A stretch of 64,000 bases of DNA, from assembly GCF_900099675.1 (NCBI RefSeq), contig NZ_FNDQ01000003.1, positions 1 through 64,000 on the forward strand, read 5' to 3'. Positions 50,813 to 60,649 of this stretch are shown piece after piece. The translations under genes and the position numbers were made by a program. This DNA comes from Myroides phaeus (lineage in GTDB: Bacteria > Bacteroidota > Bacteroidia > Flavobacteriales > Flavobacteriaceae). Every line of letters begins with the position of its first letter. The first letter of the stretch is position 1. The notes under the pieces were generated by a model. That model ran no database searches. It was not told the DNA's origin and was given only the letters and a program-made list of their open reading frames with translations.

Positions 50813-53092
50813 TTATTTCTTTTTTCTATTGTCGCGAACTTGTGCATCTACTACTGCTACAGCAGTCATATTCACCATTTCATCAACACTTGCTCCTAAT
50901 TGGAATACGTGAGCTGCTTTGTCTAACCCCAAAATAATTGGTCCAATTGAAGTTGATTTATTTAGTTCTTTCAACATTTTATAAGTAATGTTTGCTGAAT
51001 CTAAATTAGGGAACACAAGTGTGTTTACTGTTTTATCAACTAATTTTGAGAATGGGAATTTCGCTTTCAACATTTCTTTGTTCAATGCAAAGTCCATTTG
51101 AATTTCTCCATCAACTACCATATCAGGATGCTGTTCGTGTAAGATGCGTACTGCTTCTTTCATTTTTGCTGGTGATGCATTTGCTGCTGATCCAAAGTTA
51201 GCGTGTGATAACATTGCAATTACAGGTTCCATACCAAACATACGAACTGTCTTCTCTGTCATTACAGCAATTTTAGCTAAATCTTCTGCTGAAGGGTCTG
51301 GATTAATAGCTGTATCAGCTAAGAACATCGGTCCTCTTTTTGTCATCATCAAGTTTGTAGTAGCTACTTTAGTAACTCCTGCTGCTTTTGGTATCAACTC
51401 TAAAATTGGTTTTACAACCGTAGGGTAATTTCGTGAGAAACCTGTTAATAAAGCGTCTGCTTCTCCTTGGTTAACTAACATTGCTGCAAAGTAATTACGC
51501 TCAATCATCAACTTAGTTGCGTCATACAATGTAATCCCTTTGCGTTGTCTTGTTGACCAATAAGCTTTAGCAAATGCTTCACGTCTTTCTTTTTGTTCTT
51601 CTGATTTTGGATCAATAATTTCTAAATCAGCAGTAAACTCAATACTTTTCTTTAAATCAAGAATTGTCTCTTTATCTCCTAAAAGGATTGGAATTGCAAT
51701 TCCTTCTTCATAAGCAATTTGAGCTGCTTTTAAAACATCTAAATGATCTGCTTCAGCATAAACTACGCGTTTTGGCTCTACTTTTGCACGGTTAATAAGC
51801 ATTCTCACAAGCTTATTATCGCTACCCATACGAACTTCTAACTCTGATTTATACTTGTCCCAATCAGTAATAACTGCATCTGCTACACCTGTTTCGATAG
51901 CTGCTTTTGCTACTGCTGGTGGAACTACAGAAATTAAACGTGGATCAAATGGTTTTGGAATAATATACTCTCGACCGAAAGTAAACTTTGTTTCACCGTA
52001 TGCTATATTAACTTGTTCTGGAACTGGCTCTTTAGCTAATTTAGCTAATGCTACTACAGCTGCCATTTTCATTTCTTCGTTAATTTTCGTTGCTCTAACA
52101 TCTAAAGCACCACGGAAAATATAAGGGAACCCTAAAACGTTATTAACTTGGTTAGGATAATCAGATCTACCCGTTGCCATAATAACGTCTTTACGTGTTG
52201 CCACTGCAAGATTATAATCTATTTCAGGTTTCGGATTAGCCATTGCAAATACAATTGGATTCTCACTCATTCCTAAAAGCATCTCTGGTTTTAAAACATC
52301 AGCTGTAGATAATCCAATAAATACATCTGCTCCTTTTAAAGCATCTGTTAATGATATATCACCATCGATTGCAAACTCGCGTTGCAAATCAGAAATACGC
52401 TCATCATTTTTCTTTAATACACCTTTACTATTAAACATTTTGATGTTCTCTTGCTTAACACCAAATGCTACATAAAGTTTAGCACAAGCGATTGCTGCAG
52501 ATCCAGCACCCGATACAACCATTTTTACATCTTCAAGCTTCTTACCTGCTAACTCTGCCGCATTGATTAATGCTGCAGCTGAAATAATAGCTGTACCGTG
52601 TTGGTCATCGTGCATCACAGGAATATTTAATTCCTCCTTTAAACGTCTTTCAATCTCGAAAGACTCAGGCGCTTTAATATCTTCTAAATTAATTCCTCCA
52701 AAAGTTGGAGCAATATTTTTAACTGTTTCAATAAACTTTTCAACATCAGTTGTATCAACTTCAATATCGAAAACATCTATATCTGCAAAAATTTTAAATA
52801 ATAAACCTTTCCCCTCCATTACTGGTTTTGAAGCTTCAGGCCCAATATCACCAAGTCCTAATACTGCAGTCCCGTTTGAGATAACTGCTACTAAATTTCC
52901 TTTAGCAGTATATTTGTAAACATTATTTACATCTTTGGCAATTTCTAAACATGGCTCAGCAACTCCAGGTGAATATGCTAATGCTAAATCTCTCTGAGAA
53001 GAGTACTTTTTAGTCGGAACTACCTGAATCTTACCAGGTACAGGTTCCGCATGGTACTTTAATGCTTCTTTGCGTAAACTATCTTTGTTCAT
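50813..53092 (-). CDS. maeB: NADP-dependent malic enzyme with phosphotransacetylase-like domain
   Basis: Oxidative decarboxylation of malate to pyruvate, giving NADPH. Residues about 1-420 are the malic enzyme: YSPGVAEPCLEIAKD, NGTAVLGLGDIGPEASKPVM, HDDQHGTAIISAAALINA and the NAD(P)-binding VVSGAGSAAIACAKL. Residues about 430-759 are a PTA-like domain (LVRMLINRAKVEPKRVVYAE, AMLVNQGEADALLTGFSRN, QLGASVDEMVNM), which in MaeB is regulatory rather than catalytic and binds acetyl-CoA. 759 residues is normal for the fused form. Confidence 0.95.
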   Translation of the reverse strand: MNKDSLRKEALKYHAEPVPGKIQVVPTKKYSSQRDLALAYSPGVAEPCLEIAKDVNNVYKYTAKGNLVAVISNGTAVLGLGDIGPEASKPVMEGKGLLFKIFADIDVFDIEVDTTDVEKFIETVKNIAPTFGGINLEDIKAPESFEIERRLKEELNIPVMHDDQHGTAIISAAALINAAELAGKKLEDVKMVVSGAGSAAIACAKLYVAFGVKQENIKMFNSKGVLKKNDERISDLQREFAIDGDISLTDALKGADVFIGLSTADVLKPEMLLGMSENPIVFAMANPKPEIDYNLAVATRKDVIMATGRSDYPNQVNNVLGFPYIFRGALDVRATKINEEMKMAAVVALAKLAKEPVPEQVNIAYGETKFTFGREYIIPKPFDPRLISVVPPAVAKAAIETGVADAVITDWDKYKSELEVRMGSDNKLVRMLINRAKVEPKRVVYAEADHLDVLKAAQIAYEEGIAIPILLGDKETILDLKKSIEFTADLEIIDPKSEEQKERREAFAKAYWSTRQRKGITLYDATKLMIERNYFAAMLVNQGEADALLTGFSRNYPTVVKPILELIPKAAGVTKVATTNLMMTKRGPMFLADTAINPDPSAEDLAKIAVMTEKTVRMFGMEPVIAMLSHANFGSAANASPAKMKEAVRILHEQHPDMVVDGEIQMDFALNKEMLKAKFPFSKLVDKTVNTLVFPNLDSANITYKMLKELNKSTSIGPIILGLDKAAHVFQLGASVDEMVNMTAVAVVDAQVRDNRKKK

Positions 53093-53115
53093 AAATTTTC
53101 ATTTAACATGATAAA

Positions 53116-53145
53116 CAAAGGTAGCATTTTTGCCTAATAATCAAA
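53116..53145 (-). promoter_or_regulatory. Promoter of maeB
   Basis: On the minus strand TTTG (53142-53145), 18-nt spacer, TACCTTTG (53116-53123); the ATG follows 23 nt later. Confidence 0.7.
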
Positions 53146-53155
53146 ATTAAGTAAT

Positions 53156-54082
53156 TCAGTCGGCTAAAAATTTCATATTTCGCAATAATCCATCATATTT
53201 AGTCCTCTTTATTGCAGATTTCTTAAATATTTCACTGAATGTCTCTTTTGTCAATTCACGCCATTCCCTTTTTTCTAAGCGCATTAACTCATTATTGGGA
53301 ATAAAACGAGGCTCATTATGTGGCTTTGCAAAACGATTCCAAGGACAAATGTCTTGACAAACATCACAACCAAACATCCAATCATCCAATTTGTTAGCAA
53401 ATTCTGTTGGAATATCATCGCGTAATTCTATGGTTAAATATGAAATACACTTACTACCATTTACAATATACGGACTCTCTATTGCACCTGTCGGACAAGC
53501 ATCAATGCATTTAGTACAAGTCCCACAATGATCTGTTGTTGGCCCATCAGTTTCTAAATCTAAATCGATTATTAACTCTGCTATAAAAAAGAAAGATCCA
53601 TTCTTACGATTAATCAAGTTGTTGTTTTTTCCTACCCAACCTAAACCACTTTTTGCCGCCCAAGCTTTGTCTAAAACAGGAGCAGAATCAACAAAAACAC
53701 GTCCATCTACATCTCCTATTTCACTTTGAATAAAATAAAGTAGCTCTTTTAACTTGTCTTTTATTACATAATGGTAATCTTCTCCATAAGCATATTTAGA
53801 AATCTTATAAGAATCTTCTATCTGCGTTTCTTCTGGATAATAGTTTAAAGTAAGTGAAACAACACTTTTTGCCCCCTCTACAAGTAAACGGGGGTCCAAA
53901 CGCTTGTCAAAATGATTTTCCATATAACTCATTTGACCATGCATTTGTTTATTTAACCAACGCTCTAAACGAGGAGCTTCTACTTCCAAAAAATCAGCTT
54001 TGGAAATTCCACAAGACATAAAACCTAAACGGAGAGCTTCAGCTTTAATCAATGCAGCGTGTTTGCTCTTATTTTCTATCAT
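53156..54082 (-). CDS. queG: QueG, epoxyqueuosine reductase
   Basis: Last step of queuosine synthesis in tRNA; cobalamin-dependent with two [4Fe-4S] clusters. Cluster ligands are in [16 protein letters not shown] and [39 protein letters not shown] and [20 protein letters not shown] match the family. 308 residues, without the extra C-terminal HEAT domain of longer relatives. It follows ruvB after 9 nt. Confidence 0.96.
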   Translation of the reverse strand: MIENKSKHAALIKAEALRLGFMSCGISKADFLEVEAPRLERWLNKQMHGQMSYMENHFDKRLDPRLLVEGAKSVVSLTLNYYPEETQIEDSYKISKYAYGEDYHYVIKDKLKELLYFIQSEIGDVDGRVFVDSAPVLDKAWAAKSGLGWVGKNNNLINRKNGSFFFIAELIIDLDLETDGPTTDHCGTCTKCIDACPTGAIESPYIVNGSKCISYLTIELRDDIPTEFANKLDDWMFGCDVCQDICPWNRFAKPHNEPRFIPNNELMRLEKREWRELTKETFSEIFKKSAIKRTKYDGLLRNMKFLAD

Positions 54083-54091
54083 AGTTTATAA

Positions 54092-55120
54092 CTATTCGTC
54101 AAAAAGTCCTCCTTGACGAGTAACTCGCTTTCTTCCTAAATGCTCAAAAGCCTTATCAGTAACTTCCCTACCTCTTGGTGTACGTACAATAAAACCTTCT
54201 TGAATTAAATATGGTTCATATACTTCCTCAATTGTTTCTCCATTTTCAGATACAGCAGTTGCTAAAGTTGACAAGCCAACCGGTCCTCCTTTAAACTTAT
54301 CAATAATAGTCAAAAGAATTTTGTTGTCCATCTCATCTAAACCGAATGAATCTACATTTAACGCATTCAAAGCATATTGCGATATAGCAATATCTATTCT
54401 ACCATTACCTTTAATTTGCGCGAAATCACGTACACGTCTCAATAATGCATTTGCAATACGAGGTGTACCTCTACTTCTTCCGGCAATTTCAATAGCTGCT
54501 TCTAAATCAATTGGTACTCCAAGAATTGAGGCACTTCTTTCTATAATTGTAGCCAGTAATTCTTTGTTGTAATATTGCAGCCTACTTTGAATACCAAAAC
54601 GAGCACGCATTGGTGCTGTCAGTAAACCTGAACGAGTTGTAGCTCCTACTAATGTAAACGGATTTAAATGAATTTGCACTGACCTTGCATTAGGCCCTGA
54701 TTCAATCATTATATCAATTTTAAAATCTTCCATTGCTGAATATAAATACTCCTCTACAATAGGACTTAATCGATGGATTTCATCAATAAACAATACATCT
54801 CTTTCTTCAAGATTAGTAAGTAATCCAGCTAAATCACCAGGTTTATCCAATACAGGACCCGATGTAATCTTAATACCTACATCTAACTCATTAGCTAAAA
54901 TATTAGCCAAAGTTGTTTTTCCTAAACCGGGAGGTCCGTGAAACAAAGTATGATCCAAGGCTTCGCCACGTTGATTAGCTGCTTCAACAAAAATCTTTAA
55001 ATTTTCCAAAACAGAAGCTTGACCAGCAAAATCATCAAATGATAGTGGTCTTAACTTTTTTTCTATATCATTCTCTTCTGGAGAAAAATGTTTATTAGTA
55101 GGGTTCAAATTCTCATTCAT
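54092..55120 (-). CDS. ruvB: Holliday junction DNA helicase RuvB
   Basis: AAA+ motor of RuvAB. Walker A is [11 protein letters not shown], Walker [11 protein letters not shown], sensor [20 protein letters not shown] with the arginine finger region, and the C-terminal winged helix ends VTRQGGLF. 342 residues is normal. Followed by queG in one unit. The putative promoter box ends only 4 nt upstream of the ATG. Confidence 0.98.
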   Translation of the reverse strand: MNENLNPTNKHFSPEENDIEKKLRPLSFDDFAGQASVLENLKIFVEAANQRGEALDHTLFHGPPGLGKTTLANILANELDVGIKITSGPVLDKPGDLAGLLTNLEERDVLFIDEIHRLSPIVEEYLYSAMEDFKIDIMIESGPNARSVQIHLNPFTLVGATTRSGLLTAPMRARFGIQSRLQYYNKELLATIIERSASILGVPIDLEAAIEIAGRSRGTPRIANALLRRVRDFAQIKGNGRIDIAISQYALNALNVDSFGLDEMDNKILLTIIDKFKGGPVGLSTLATAVSENGETIEEVYEPYLIQEGFIVRTPRGREVTDKAFEHLGRKRVTRQGGLFDE

Positions 55121-55124
55121 ATCG

Positions 55125-55132
55125 CAAAGATA
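55125..55132 (-). promoter_or_regulatory. -7 box of ruvB, adjoining the start codon
   Basis: TATCTTTG on the minus strand ends at 55125; the ATG begins at 55120. Usual initiation distance would give an mRNA with no or almost no leader. Confidence 0.5.
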
Positions 55133-55158
55133 AATTAAAATATCAATCTCTTAAAAAC

Positions 55159-55190
55159 AAAAAAGGTCATCCAGATGGATGACCTTTTTT
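55159..55190 (-). terminator. Terminator of the act-cox operon
   Basis: A 15-bp stem around GA (GGTCATCCA with TGGATGACC, extended by A/T pairs), with a T run on the minus strand. It lies between coxA and ruvB. Confidence 0.92.
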
Positions 55191-55213
55191 ATATATAATA
55201 GACAAGCTATTTC

Positions 55214-57013
55214 TTAGTGATGTAATTGCTCTTCACCTTCAATAAAAGGCATATTTTGAGGAGCAAAGTCTTCAGGTAAACCTGGTTTACTGTAGTCATA
55301 AGGCCATCTGTAAACAACTGGTAATTCACCTGGCCAGTTACCGTGAATATGTTCTACTGGTGTAGTCCATTCTAAAGAGTTACTTCTCCAAGGGTTCTGA
55401 GTAGCTTTCTTACCATAGAAAATACTATAGAAGAAGTTCCATAAGAACACTAATTGGAAAGCAGCCCCTACTAAAGCGAACACAGTAATTAACACGTTCA
55501 CATCGTAGAACTCATCAAACAATGGGAAAGCAGTGTTTGAATAGTAACGACGAGGTAATCCAGCTAATCCGATGAAGTGCATTGGGAAGAAAACTCCGTA
55601 AGCACAAACTGCAGTTACCCAGAAGTGGATATAACCTAAGTTCTTGTTCATCATTCTTCCAAATAATTTAGGGAACCAGTGGTAGATACCAGCAAACATT
55701 CCGTAAAGAGCAGAAATACCCATTACTAAGTGGAAGTGAGCAATAACGAAATAAGTATCGTGAACGTTGATATCTAATGTTGAGTCTCCTAAAATGATCC
55801 CTGTTAAACCTCCAGTAATGAAAGTTGAAACGAAACCTATACAGAAAAGCATAGATGGGTTCATTTGGATATTACCACTCCAAATTGTAGTGATATAGTT
55901 AAACGCTTTTACAGCTGATGGAATTGCAATTAACAATGTTGTGAAAGTAAACACAGATCCTAAGAATGGATTCATTCCCGATACGAACATGTGGTGACCC
56001 CAAACGATTGTTGATAAGAAAGCAATACCTAAAATTGAAGCAATCATCGCACGATAACCGAAAATTGGTTTACGAGCGTTACATGCAATAACTTCTGAAG
56101 TAATACCCATTGCTGGTAAGATTACGATGTAAACCTCAGGGTGACCTAAGAACCAGAATAAGTGCTCATACAATACTGGAGAACCTCCTTGGTAATGTAA
56201 TACTTCTCCTGCTAAATAAATATCAGATAAGAAGAATGATGTTCCAAAGCTTCTATCAAATAATAATAATAAAGCAGCTGATAATAATACAGGGAAAGAA
56301 ACGATACCGATGATAGCTGTAGTAAATAAAGCCCAAACTGTCAATGGTAATCTTGTCATAGACATTCCTTTTGTTCTTAAGTTAATTACAGTAGCAACGT
56401 AGTTTAAAGATCCCATTAAAGAAGATGCGATAAAGATTGCCATTGAGATTAACCATAAAGTCATCCCCATACCTGATCCAGGAATTGCTTTTGGTAAAGC
56501 ACTTAATGGAGGATAAACTGTCCATCCAGAAGATGCTGGTCCTCCTTCTACGAATAATGATAAAATCATAATTACTGCAGAAATAAAGAATAACCAATAA
56601 GAAAGCATATTCAAGAATCCTGAAGCCATATCACGTGCTCCAATTTGCAATGGAATAAGTAAGTTCGAAAACGTACCACTTAAACCTGCTGTTAATACGA
56701 AGAATACCATAATCGTACCGTGCATTGTTACTAATGCTAAGTACGCGTCATTCTTCATTACTCCATCAGGAGCCATTTTATCACCTAATAACCATTTGAA
56801 TACTGTAAAAGATTCTTCTGGCCAAGCGATTTGCATTCTAAATAAAAGAGACATCACAATCCCTATGATTCCCATAACAATACCTGTAATAAGGTATTGT
56901 TTGGCAATCATTTTATGGTCTAAACTAAATACATATTTAGTAAAGAAGTTTCCTTTATCATGATGATCATGAAGATCGTGATCATTAATAATTTCGTGTC
57001 CTTCTGCTGACAT
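55214..57013 (-). CDS. ctaD: Cytochrome c oxidase subunit I
   Basis: Catalytic subunit with low-spin heme and the binuclear heme a3-CuB centre, 599 residues. Heme and CuB ligands are in TMHGTIMVFFVLTAGLSG, LFWFLGHPEVYIVILPA (His with cross-linked Tyr), VWGHHMFVSG and FHLVMGISALYG. About twelve helices plus extra terminal segments; the N-terminus is His/Asp-rich (HDLHDHHDKG). The EVYI motif and proton-channel residues fit A-type oxidases. It is last of the act-cox operon, 27 nt after subunit II. Confidence 0.96.
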   Translation of the reverse strand: MSAEGHEIINDHDLHDHHDKGNFFTKYVFSLDHKMIAKQYLITGIVMGIIGIVMSLLFRMQIAWPEESFTVFKWLLGDKMAPDGVMKNDAYLALVTMHGTIMVFFVLTAGLSGTFSNLLIPLQIGARDMASGFLNMLSYWLFFISAVIMILSLFVEGGPASSGWTVYPPLSALPKAIPGSGMGMTLWLISMAIFIASSLMGSLNYVATVINLRTKGMSMTRLPLTVWALFTTAIIGIVSFPVLLSAALLLLFDRSFGTSFFLSDIYLAGEVLHYQGGSPVLYEHLFWFLGHPEVYIVILPAMGITSEVIACNARKPIFGYRAMIASILGIAFLSTIVWGHHMFVSGMNPFLGSVFTFTTLLIAIPSAVKAFNYITTIWSGNIQMNPSMLFCIGFVSTFITGGLTGIILGDSTLDINVHDTYFVIAHFHLVMGISALYGMFAGIYHWFPKLFGRMMNKNLGYIHFWVTAVCAYGVFFPMHFIGLAGLPRRYYSNTAFPLFDEFYDVNVLITVFALVGAAFQLVFLWNFFYSIFYGKKATQNPWRSNSLEWTTPVEHIHGNWPGELPVVYRWPYDYSKPGLPEDFAPQNMPFIEGEEQLHH

Positions 57014-57040
57014 AGTTAAATTGATTTTAATACGTGAGTT

Positions 57041-58204
57041 TTATTTTACTACTTGAGCGATAGCTTCAGAATCAACTTCTACTTCAGCTTCCTCTACTGC
57101 TGGTACAGCTGGAGCCTCTTTAGATTTTTTCTCTTCAGCAACTTGATTTCCTAATGTAGGAAGTTCTTTTAACCAAGATTCAAATTCTTCAGGAGTTTCA
57201 ACAACTACCTTCATTTGCATATTATAGTGAGATGCGCCACAAATTTTATTACATAATAATAAGTAATCAAATGAATATGGATCTAAAGCCTCTTCACCTT
57301 TAGCGATTAAATCTTGACTTCTATCAGCTCTAATATTGTTAATATTATTTACTTTCTTAACAATTTCCTCACGAGTTCTCATCTCTTCTGTTGTCACAGT
57401 TGGAGTAAATGCGAACTGAGTTACCATCCCAGGAACACAGTTCATCTGTGCTCTAAAGTGAGGGAAGTAAGCAGAGTGAAGAACGTCTTGTGAACGGAAT
57501 TTCAATACAACTTTCTTTCCTAATGGTAAGTGTAATTCTTTTGCCATTTTATCGTCATTAGCATTTGGATCTGACATATCAACTCCAACTACATTGATTC
57601 CCTCGATAAAACGAACGTTTGCTTTTCCTAACGTATTGTCTTGTCCTGAGTAACGAACATCCCATCCGAATTGTTTAGCATAAACTTCAACAATTAAAAC
57701 GTCTTCTTCCTCATCAACAAACATAATGTCATTCCAAGCAAATAATCCGTAAAGGATTAAACCTGATAATGTAATAACAGGGATAATTGTCCAAATAGCC
57801 TCTAATTTATCATTATCTGAAAAATACTTAGCTTTTCTACCTTTCACTCCACGACCTTGGAATGCAAAGTAGTGTAATAAAAATTGTGTAAAAATTTGAA
57901 CGATGAAGATTAATCCCATTGAAATCCACATCAAGTTGTCAACTTGTGTACCGTGCTCTGAAGCAGGGTTACTCATCAAAGGAAAGCTACCATACTCTAC
58001 TAAACAAAAAATAGTAAAAATGTAGATAAATCCTAAGAAAGCGAAAGTTAAATAACCGTTGATGTTATTATCTTTCTCATTTGCGATTTCCGCATTTGTG
58101 TCATTAGGACCAGAACCAACTTGAGTTAAATCAAAGATCTTAGTCAATTGCCAAATAGCAATACCCAATAACACAACTACAGCTAATATTAATAAACTTG
58201 TCAT
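57041..58204 (-). CDS. coxB: Cytochrome c oxidase subunit II
   Basis: Electron-entry subunit with the binuclear CuA centre. The ligand cluster is intact in LLCNKICGASHYNMQ (Cys, Cys, His, Met), with the upstream His in DVLHSAYFPHF. An extra N-terminal helix precedes the usual two-helix hairpin (about 98-170), and an acidic Ala/Val/Glu tail closes the 387-residue protein. No fused heme-c domain is present, so electrons must come from a separate cytochrome such as ActE. It follows actF by 17 nt. Confidence 0.95.
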   Translation of the reverse strand: MTSLLILAVVVLLGIAIWQLTKIFDLTQVGSGPNDTNAEIANEKDNNINGYLTFAFLGFIYIFTIFCLVEYGSFPLMSNPASEHGTQVDNLMWISMGLIFIVQIFTQFLLHYFAFQGRGVKGRKAKYFSDNDKLEAIWTIIPVITLSGLILYGLFAWNDIMFVDEEEDVLIVEVYAKQFGWDVRYSGQDNTLGKANVRFIEGINVVGVDMSDPNANDDKMAKELHLPLGKKVVLKFRSQDVLHSAYFPHFRAQMNCVPGMVTQFAFTPTVTTEEMRTREEIVKKVNNINNIRADRSQDLIAKGEEALDPYSFDYLLLCNKICGASHYNMQMKVVVETPEEFESWLKELPTLGNQVAEEKKSKEAPAVPAVEEAEVEVDSEAIAQVVK

Positions 58205-58221
58205 TTGTTTATTTTTAGATA

Positions 58222-59535
58222 TTAATAGTGAAAATGTTTACTCTCTTCAATCAAAGGATTGTTCTTAGCTAACAACGGTGCTTTTGCAAGAGCTGTAAAT
58301 CCAACATAGATAAATAATCCAATGAAGAACATTAATGCAGCAATTTCAGGAACACCGATAAACCAAGATCCTCCTACTGTACCTGGAGAAATCATCATAA
58401 AGAAGTCAATATAGTGACCTATGATGATACATACACCAGCCATAACTACAATCCAAGTTAAACGTTTGAAATCTGTATTGATTAATAACACTAATGGCAA
58501 TACAAAGTTCAATAACAACATTCCGAAGAATGGTAAGTTATACTCTTGAATTCTAAAGATGAAGTAAGTTACTTCCTCAGGAATATTAGAGTACCATTGT
58601 AACATAAATTGAGAGAACCAAAGATAAGTCCAGAAAATACTTAATCCAAACATAAATTTAGCTAAATCGTGAATGTGAGAAGTATTAACAAATTCTAAAT
58701 ATCCTTTGTTTTTTAAGTATAAAGTTACAAATGCGATAGTTGTAATAGCAGTTACAAAGAAACTTGCGAATACATACCATCCGAATAATGTACTATACCA
58801 GTGTGTATCGATTGACATAATCCAATCCCAAGATGCCATAGACTCAGTTACGATGAAGAAAGCTAAGAATCCAGCAGATGCTTTAAACATCTTTTTGTGG
58901 AATACTAAGTCTCCAGTTGCGTCTAAAGCTAATGATTGTTTACGAGCATAAATTCTATAAATATTCCATCCTGCTAAGTAAACAACAGCTCTAATAATAA
59001 AGAAAGGAACGTTTAAATATCCTGTTTTACCTTGGATAACTGTATCGTGCGCTACAACGTTAGGATCTGCCCAAATAAATAAATGGTTGAAATTAAATAC
59101 AGATAATAACAAAATAACGAAGAAGATTATAGAACCAGGTAATACATAAGCTGATAAACCTTCCATTACTCTGAAAAGAACAGGAGACCATCCTGCACTT
59201 GCAGCGTAATTAATAGCGTGGAACGCTAAAATACCTACAGACACCAACATAACAAAAATACATGCTACGTACAAAGCTGTCCAAGGTTTGTTTTGCATTT
59301 GAGTCAAAACGTGCTCTAAATGCTGTTGATGAGCTTCGTGATCTGCATCTGAAACCGAAGAATCGTGTCCAGAAACGTGACTCGCACCACCATCATGATG
59401 CGCTTGCTCAGTTAAGATCTGCTCTACTTCAGCAGTAGTCTTTGGTGCACTGAAGAATCCATATGCAATCCCTACAAGTCCTAAGACCATAAGAACCATT
59501 GCAAAAGTCTTCAAGTTTTTTGAAAATGTGTACAT
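58222..59535 (-). CDS. actF: ActF-type membrane subunit of alternative complex III
   Basis: Membrane protein of the quinol:cytochrome c/oxidase oxidoreductase, 437 residues, about ten helices. Residues about 40-75, between the first two helices, are strikingly His-rich (AHHDGGASHVSGHDS, HQQHLEHVL). FNFNHLFIWADPNV, SWDWIMSIDTHWYSTLFGWY and WFSQFMLQWYSNIPEE are signatures shared with ActF. Placed between actE and coxB as expected for an ACIII-oxidase supercomplex operon. Confidence 0.9.
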   Translation of the reverse strand: MYTFSKNLKTFAMVLMVLGLVGIAYGFFSAPKTTAEVEQILTEQAHHDGGASHVSGHDSSVSDADHEAHQQHLEHVLTQMQNKPWTALYVACIFVMLVSVGILAFHAINYAASAGWSPVLFRVMEGLSAYVLPGSIIFFVILLLSVFNFNHLFIWADPNVVAHDTVIQGKTGYLNVPFFIIRAVVYLAGWNIYRIYARKQSLALDATGDLVFHKKMFKASAGFLAFFIVTESMASWDWIMSIDTHWYSTLFGWYVFASFFVTAITTIAFVTLYLKNKGYLEFVNTSHIHDLAKFMFGLSIFWTYLWFSQFMLQWYSNIPEEVTYFIFRIQEYNLPFFGMLLLNFVLPLVLLINTDFKRLTWIVVMAGVCIIIGHYIDFFMMISPGTVGGSWFIGVPEIAALMFFIGLFIYVGFTALAKAPLLAKNNPLIEESKHFHY

Positions 59536-59566
59536 ATCTAAACTTTCAAATAAGTTTTACAATTTA

Positions 59567-60115
59567 TTATTCTGATTTCAATTTTAAAACGTAATCTGTA
59601 ACTAACCAACGCTCGTGTTGATTTAATTGATTAGCATGAGATCCCATTGAATTCAAACCATAAGTAATTACATGGTAAATACCTCCTTCTGTTAGCTCTC
59701 TATCTTTATAGTTAGGAACTCCCAAGAATTTCTCTCTTTTTACCAAATTACCTTTTCCATCTCCTTTTGCACCGTGACAAACAGAGCAGTAAATTGTATA
59801 CAATTCTTTACCTTTCTCTAAGTCTTTCTCCTCAGCAGATAATGGTGATTTCAAGTTAGCTTTTGCACTTGCTAAACCTTCTGGAGTATTTGCATACTCC
59901 TCAGGTTGAAATCCGCGAGGTACAGATCCTTCTGCAGGAATCTGTCCTTCTTTACCGTTTTTAAATACTGTAGTTGGAACTTCAGAATATGTCTCATATG
60001 CAACTGATTCGTACATATTAGGCATAAATTGATAGTTAGGACGCTCTTTATTAAAACAAGAAGTAGTCAAAACTGATACTCCTACTAAAGCTACAATTTT
60101 ATATATCGTTTTCAT
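59567..60115 (-). CDS. actE: ActE, monoheme c-type cytochrome lipoprotein of alternative complex III
   Basis: Periplasmic electron carrier. I start at the ATG at 60115 (MKTIYKIV); the longer frame would need a TTG inside actD. The signal ends LTTSCF with a lipobox Cys, so it is lipid-anchored. One heme c site, CSVCHGAKG, lies near the middle, and a Met ligand is likely in GLNSMGSHANQL. 182 residues. It should pass electrons from the ActB/C quinol site to oxidase subunit II. Confidence 0.93.
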   Translation of the reverse strand: MKTIYKIVALVGVSVLTTSCFNKERPNYQFMPNMYESVAYETYSEVPTTVFKNGKEGQIPAEGSVPRGFQPEEYANTPEGLASAKANLKSPLSAEEKDLEKGKELYTIYCSVCHGAKGDGKGNLVKREKFLGVPNYKDRELTEGGIYHVITYGLNSMGSHANQLNQHERWLVTDYVLKLKSE

Positions 60116-60122
60116 TCTACAA

Positions 60123-60644
60123 TTACTTTTCAATTACTTTTACTTCAACTGCACCAGTTTTTTTGAAGAACTCAATAGCTGACTCTTCGTCGCCATTTAA
60201 AGCTACCTCCATTAAAAAGTGATCATCTGTAGTTCTAACATCTGGATTCTCAGCTTTTTTGAAAGGCCATAATTTACTTCTCATGAAGAAAGTAAGAACC
60301 ATTAAGTGAGCTGCAAATAAAACTGTCATCTCGAACATAATTGGAACGAAAGCTGGCATATTTTGAATGAAGCTAAAACTTGGTTTACCTCCAATATCTT
60401 GAGGCCAGTCAACAATCATAATAAAATACATCATGAAAGTACCAAAAGACAAACCTACCAAACCATATAAGAATGCACAAATTGCAAGTCTTGTTGGTTT
60501 TAATCCCATTGCCTTATCAAGACCGTGTACTGGGAATGGAGTGTATATTTCCTCAATATGATGATGAGCAGATCTTGTTTCTTTTACTGCATCTAACAAT
60601 ACATCATCATCATTGTATAATACGTGAATTACTTTGTTACTCAT
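60123..60644 (-). CDS. actD: ActD, DUF3341 membrane subunit of alternative complex III
   Basis: A 173-residue protein with an N-terminal soluble domain (VIHVLYNDDDVLLDAVKE, IEEIYTPFPVHGLDKAMG) and two membrane helices (about 75-100 and 113-135). FPVHGLDKAMGLKPTRL is the DUF3341 signature. Standard place between actC and actE; 5 nt after actC. Confidence 0.93.
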   Translation of the reverse strand: MSNKVIHVLYNDDDVLLDAVKETRSAHHHIEEIYTPFPVHGLDKAMGLKPTRLAICAFLYGLVGLSFGTFMMYFIMIVDWPQDIGGKPSFSFIQNMPAFVPIMFEMTVLFAAHLMVLTFFMRSKLWPFKKAENPDVRTTDDHFLMEVALNGDEESAIEFFKKTGAVEVKVIEK

Positions 60645-60649
60645 AATGA

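Noticed and set aside
50813..53092. Malic enzyme-phosphotransacetylase fusion as a new architecture
   Set aside because: This is the standard structure of MaeB.
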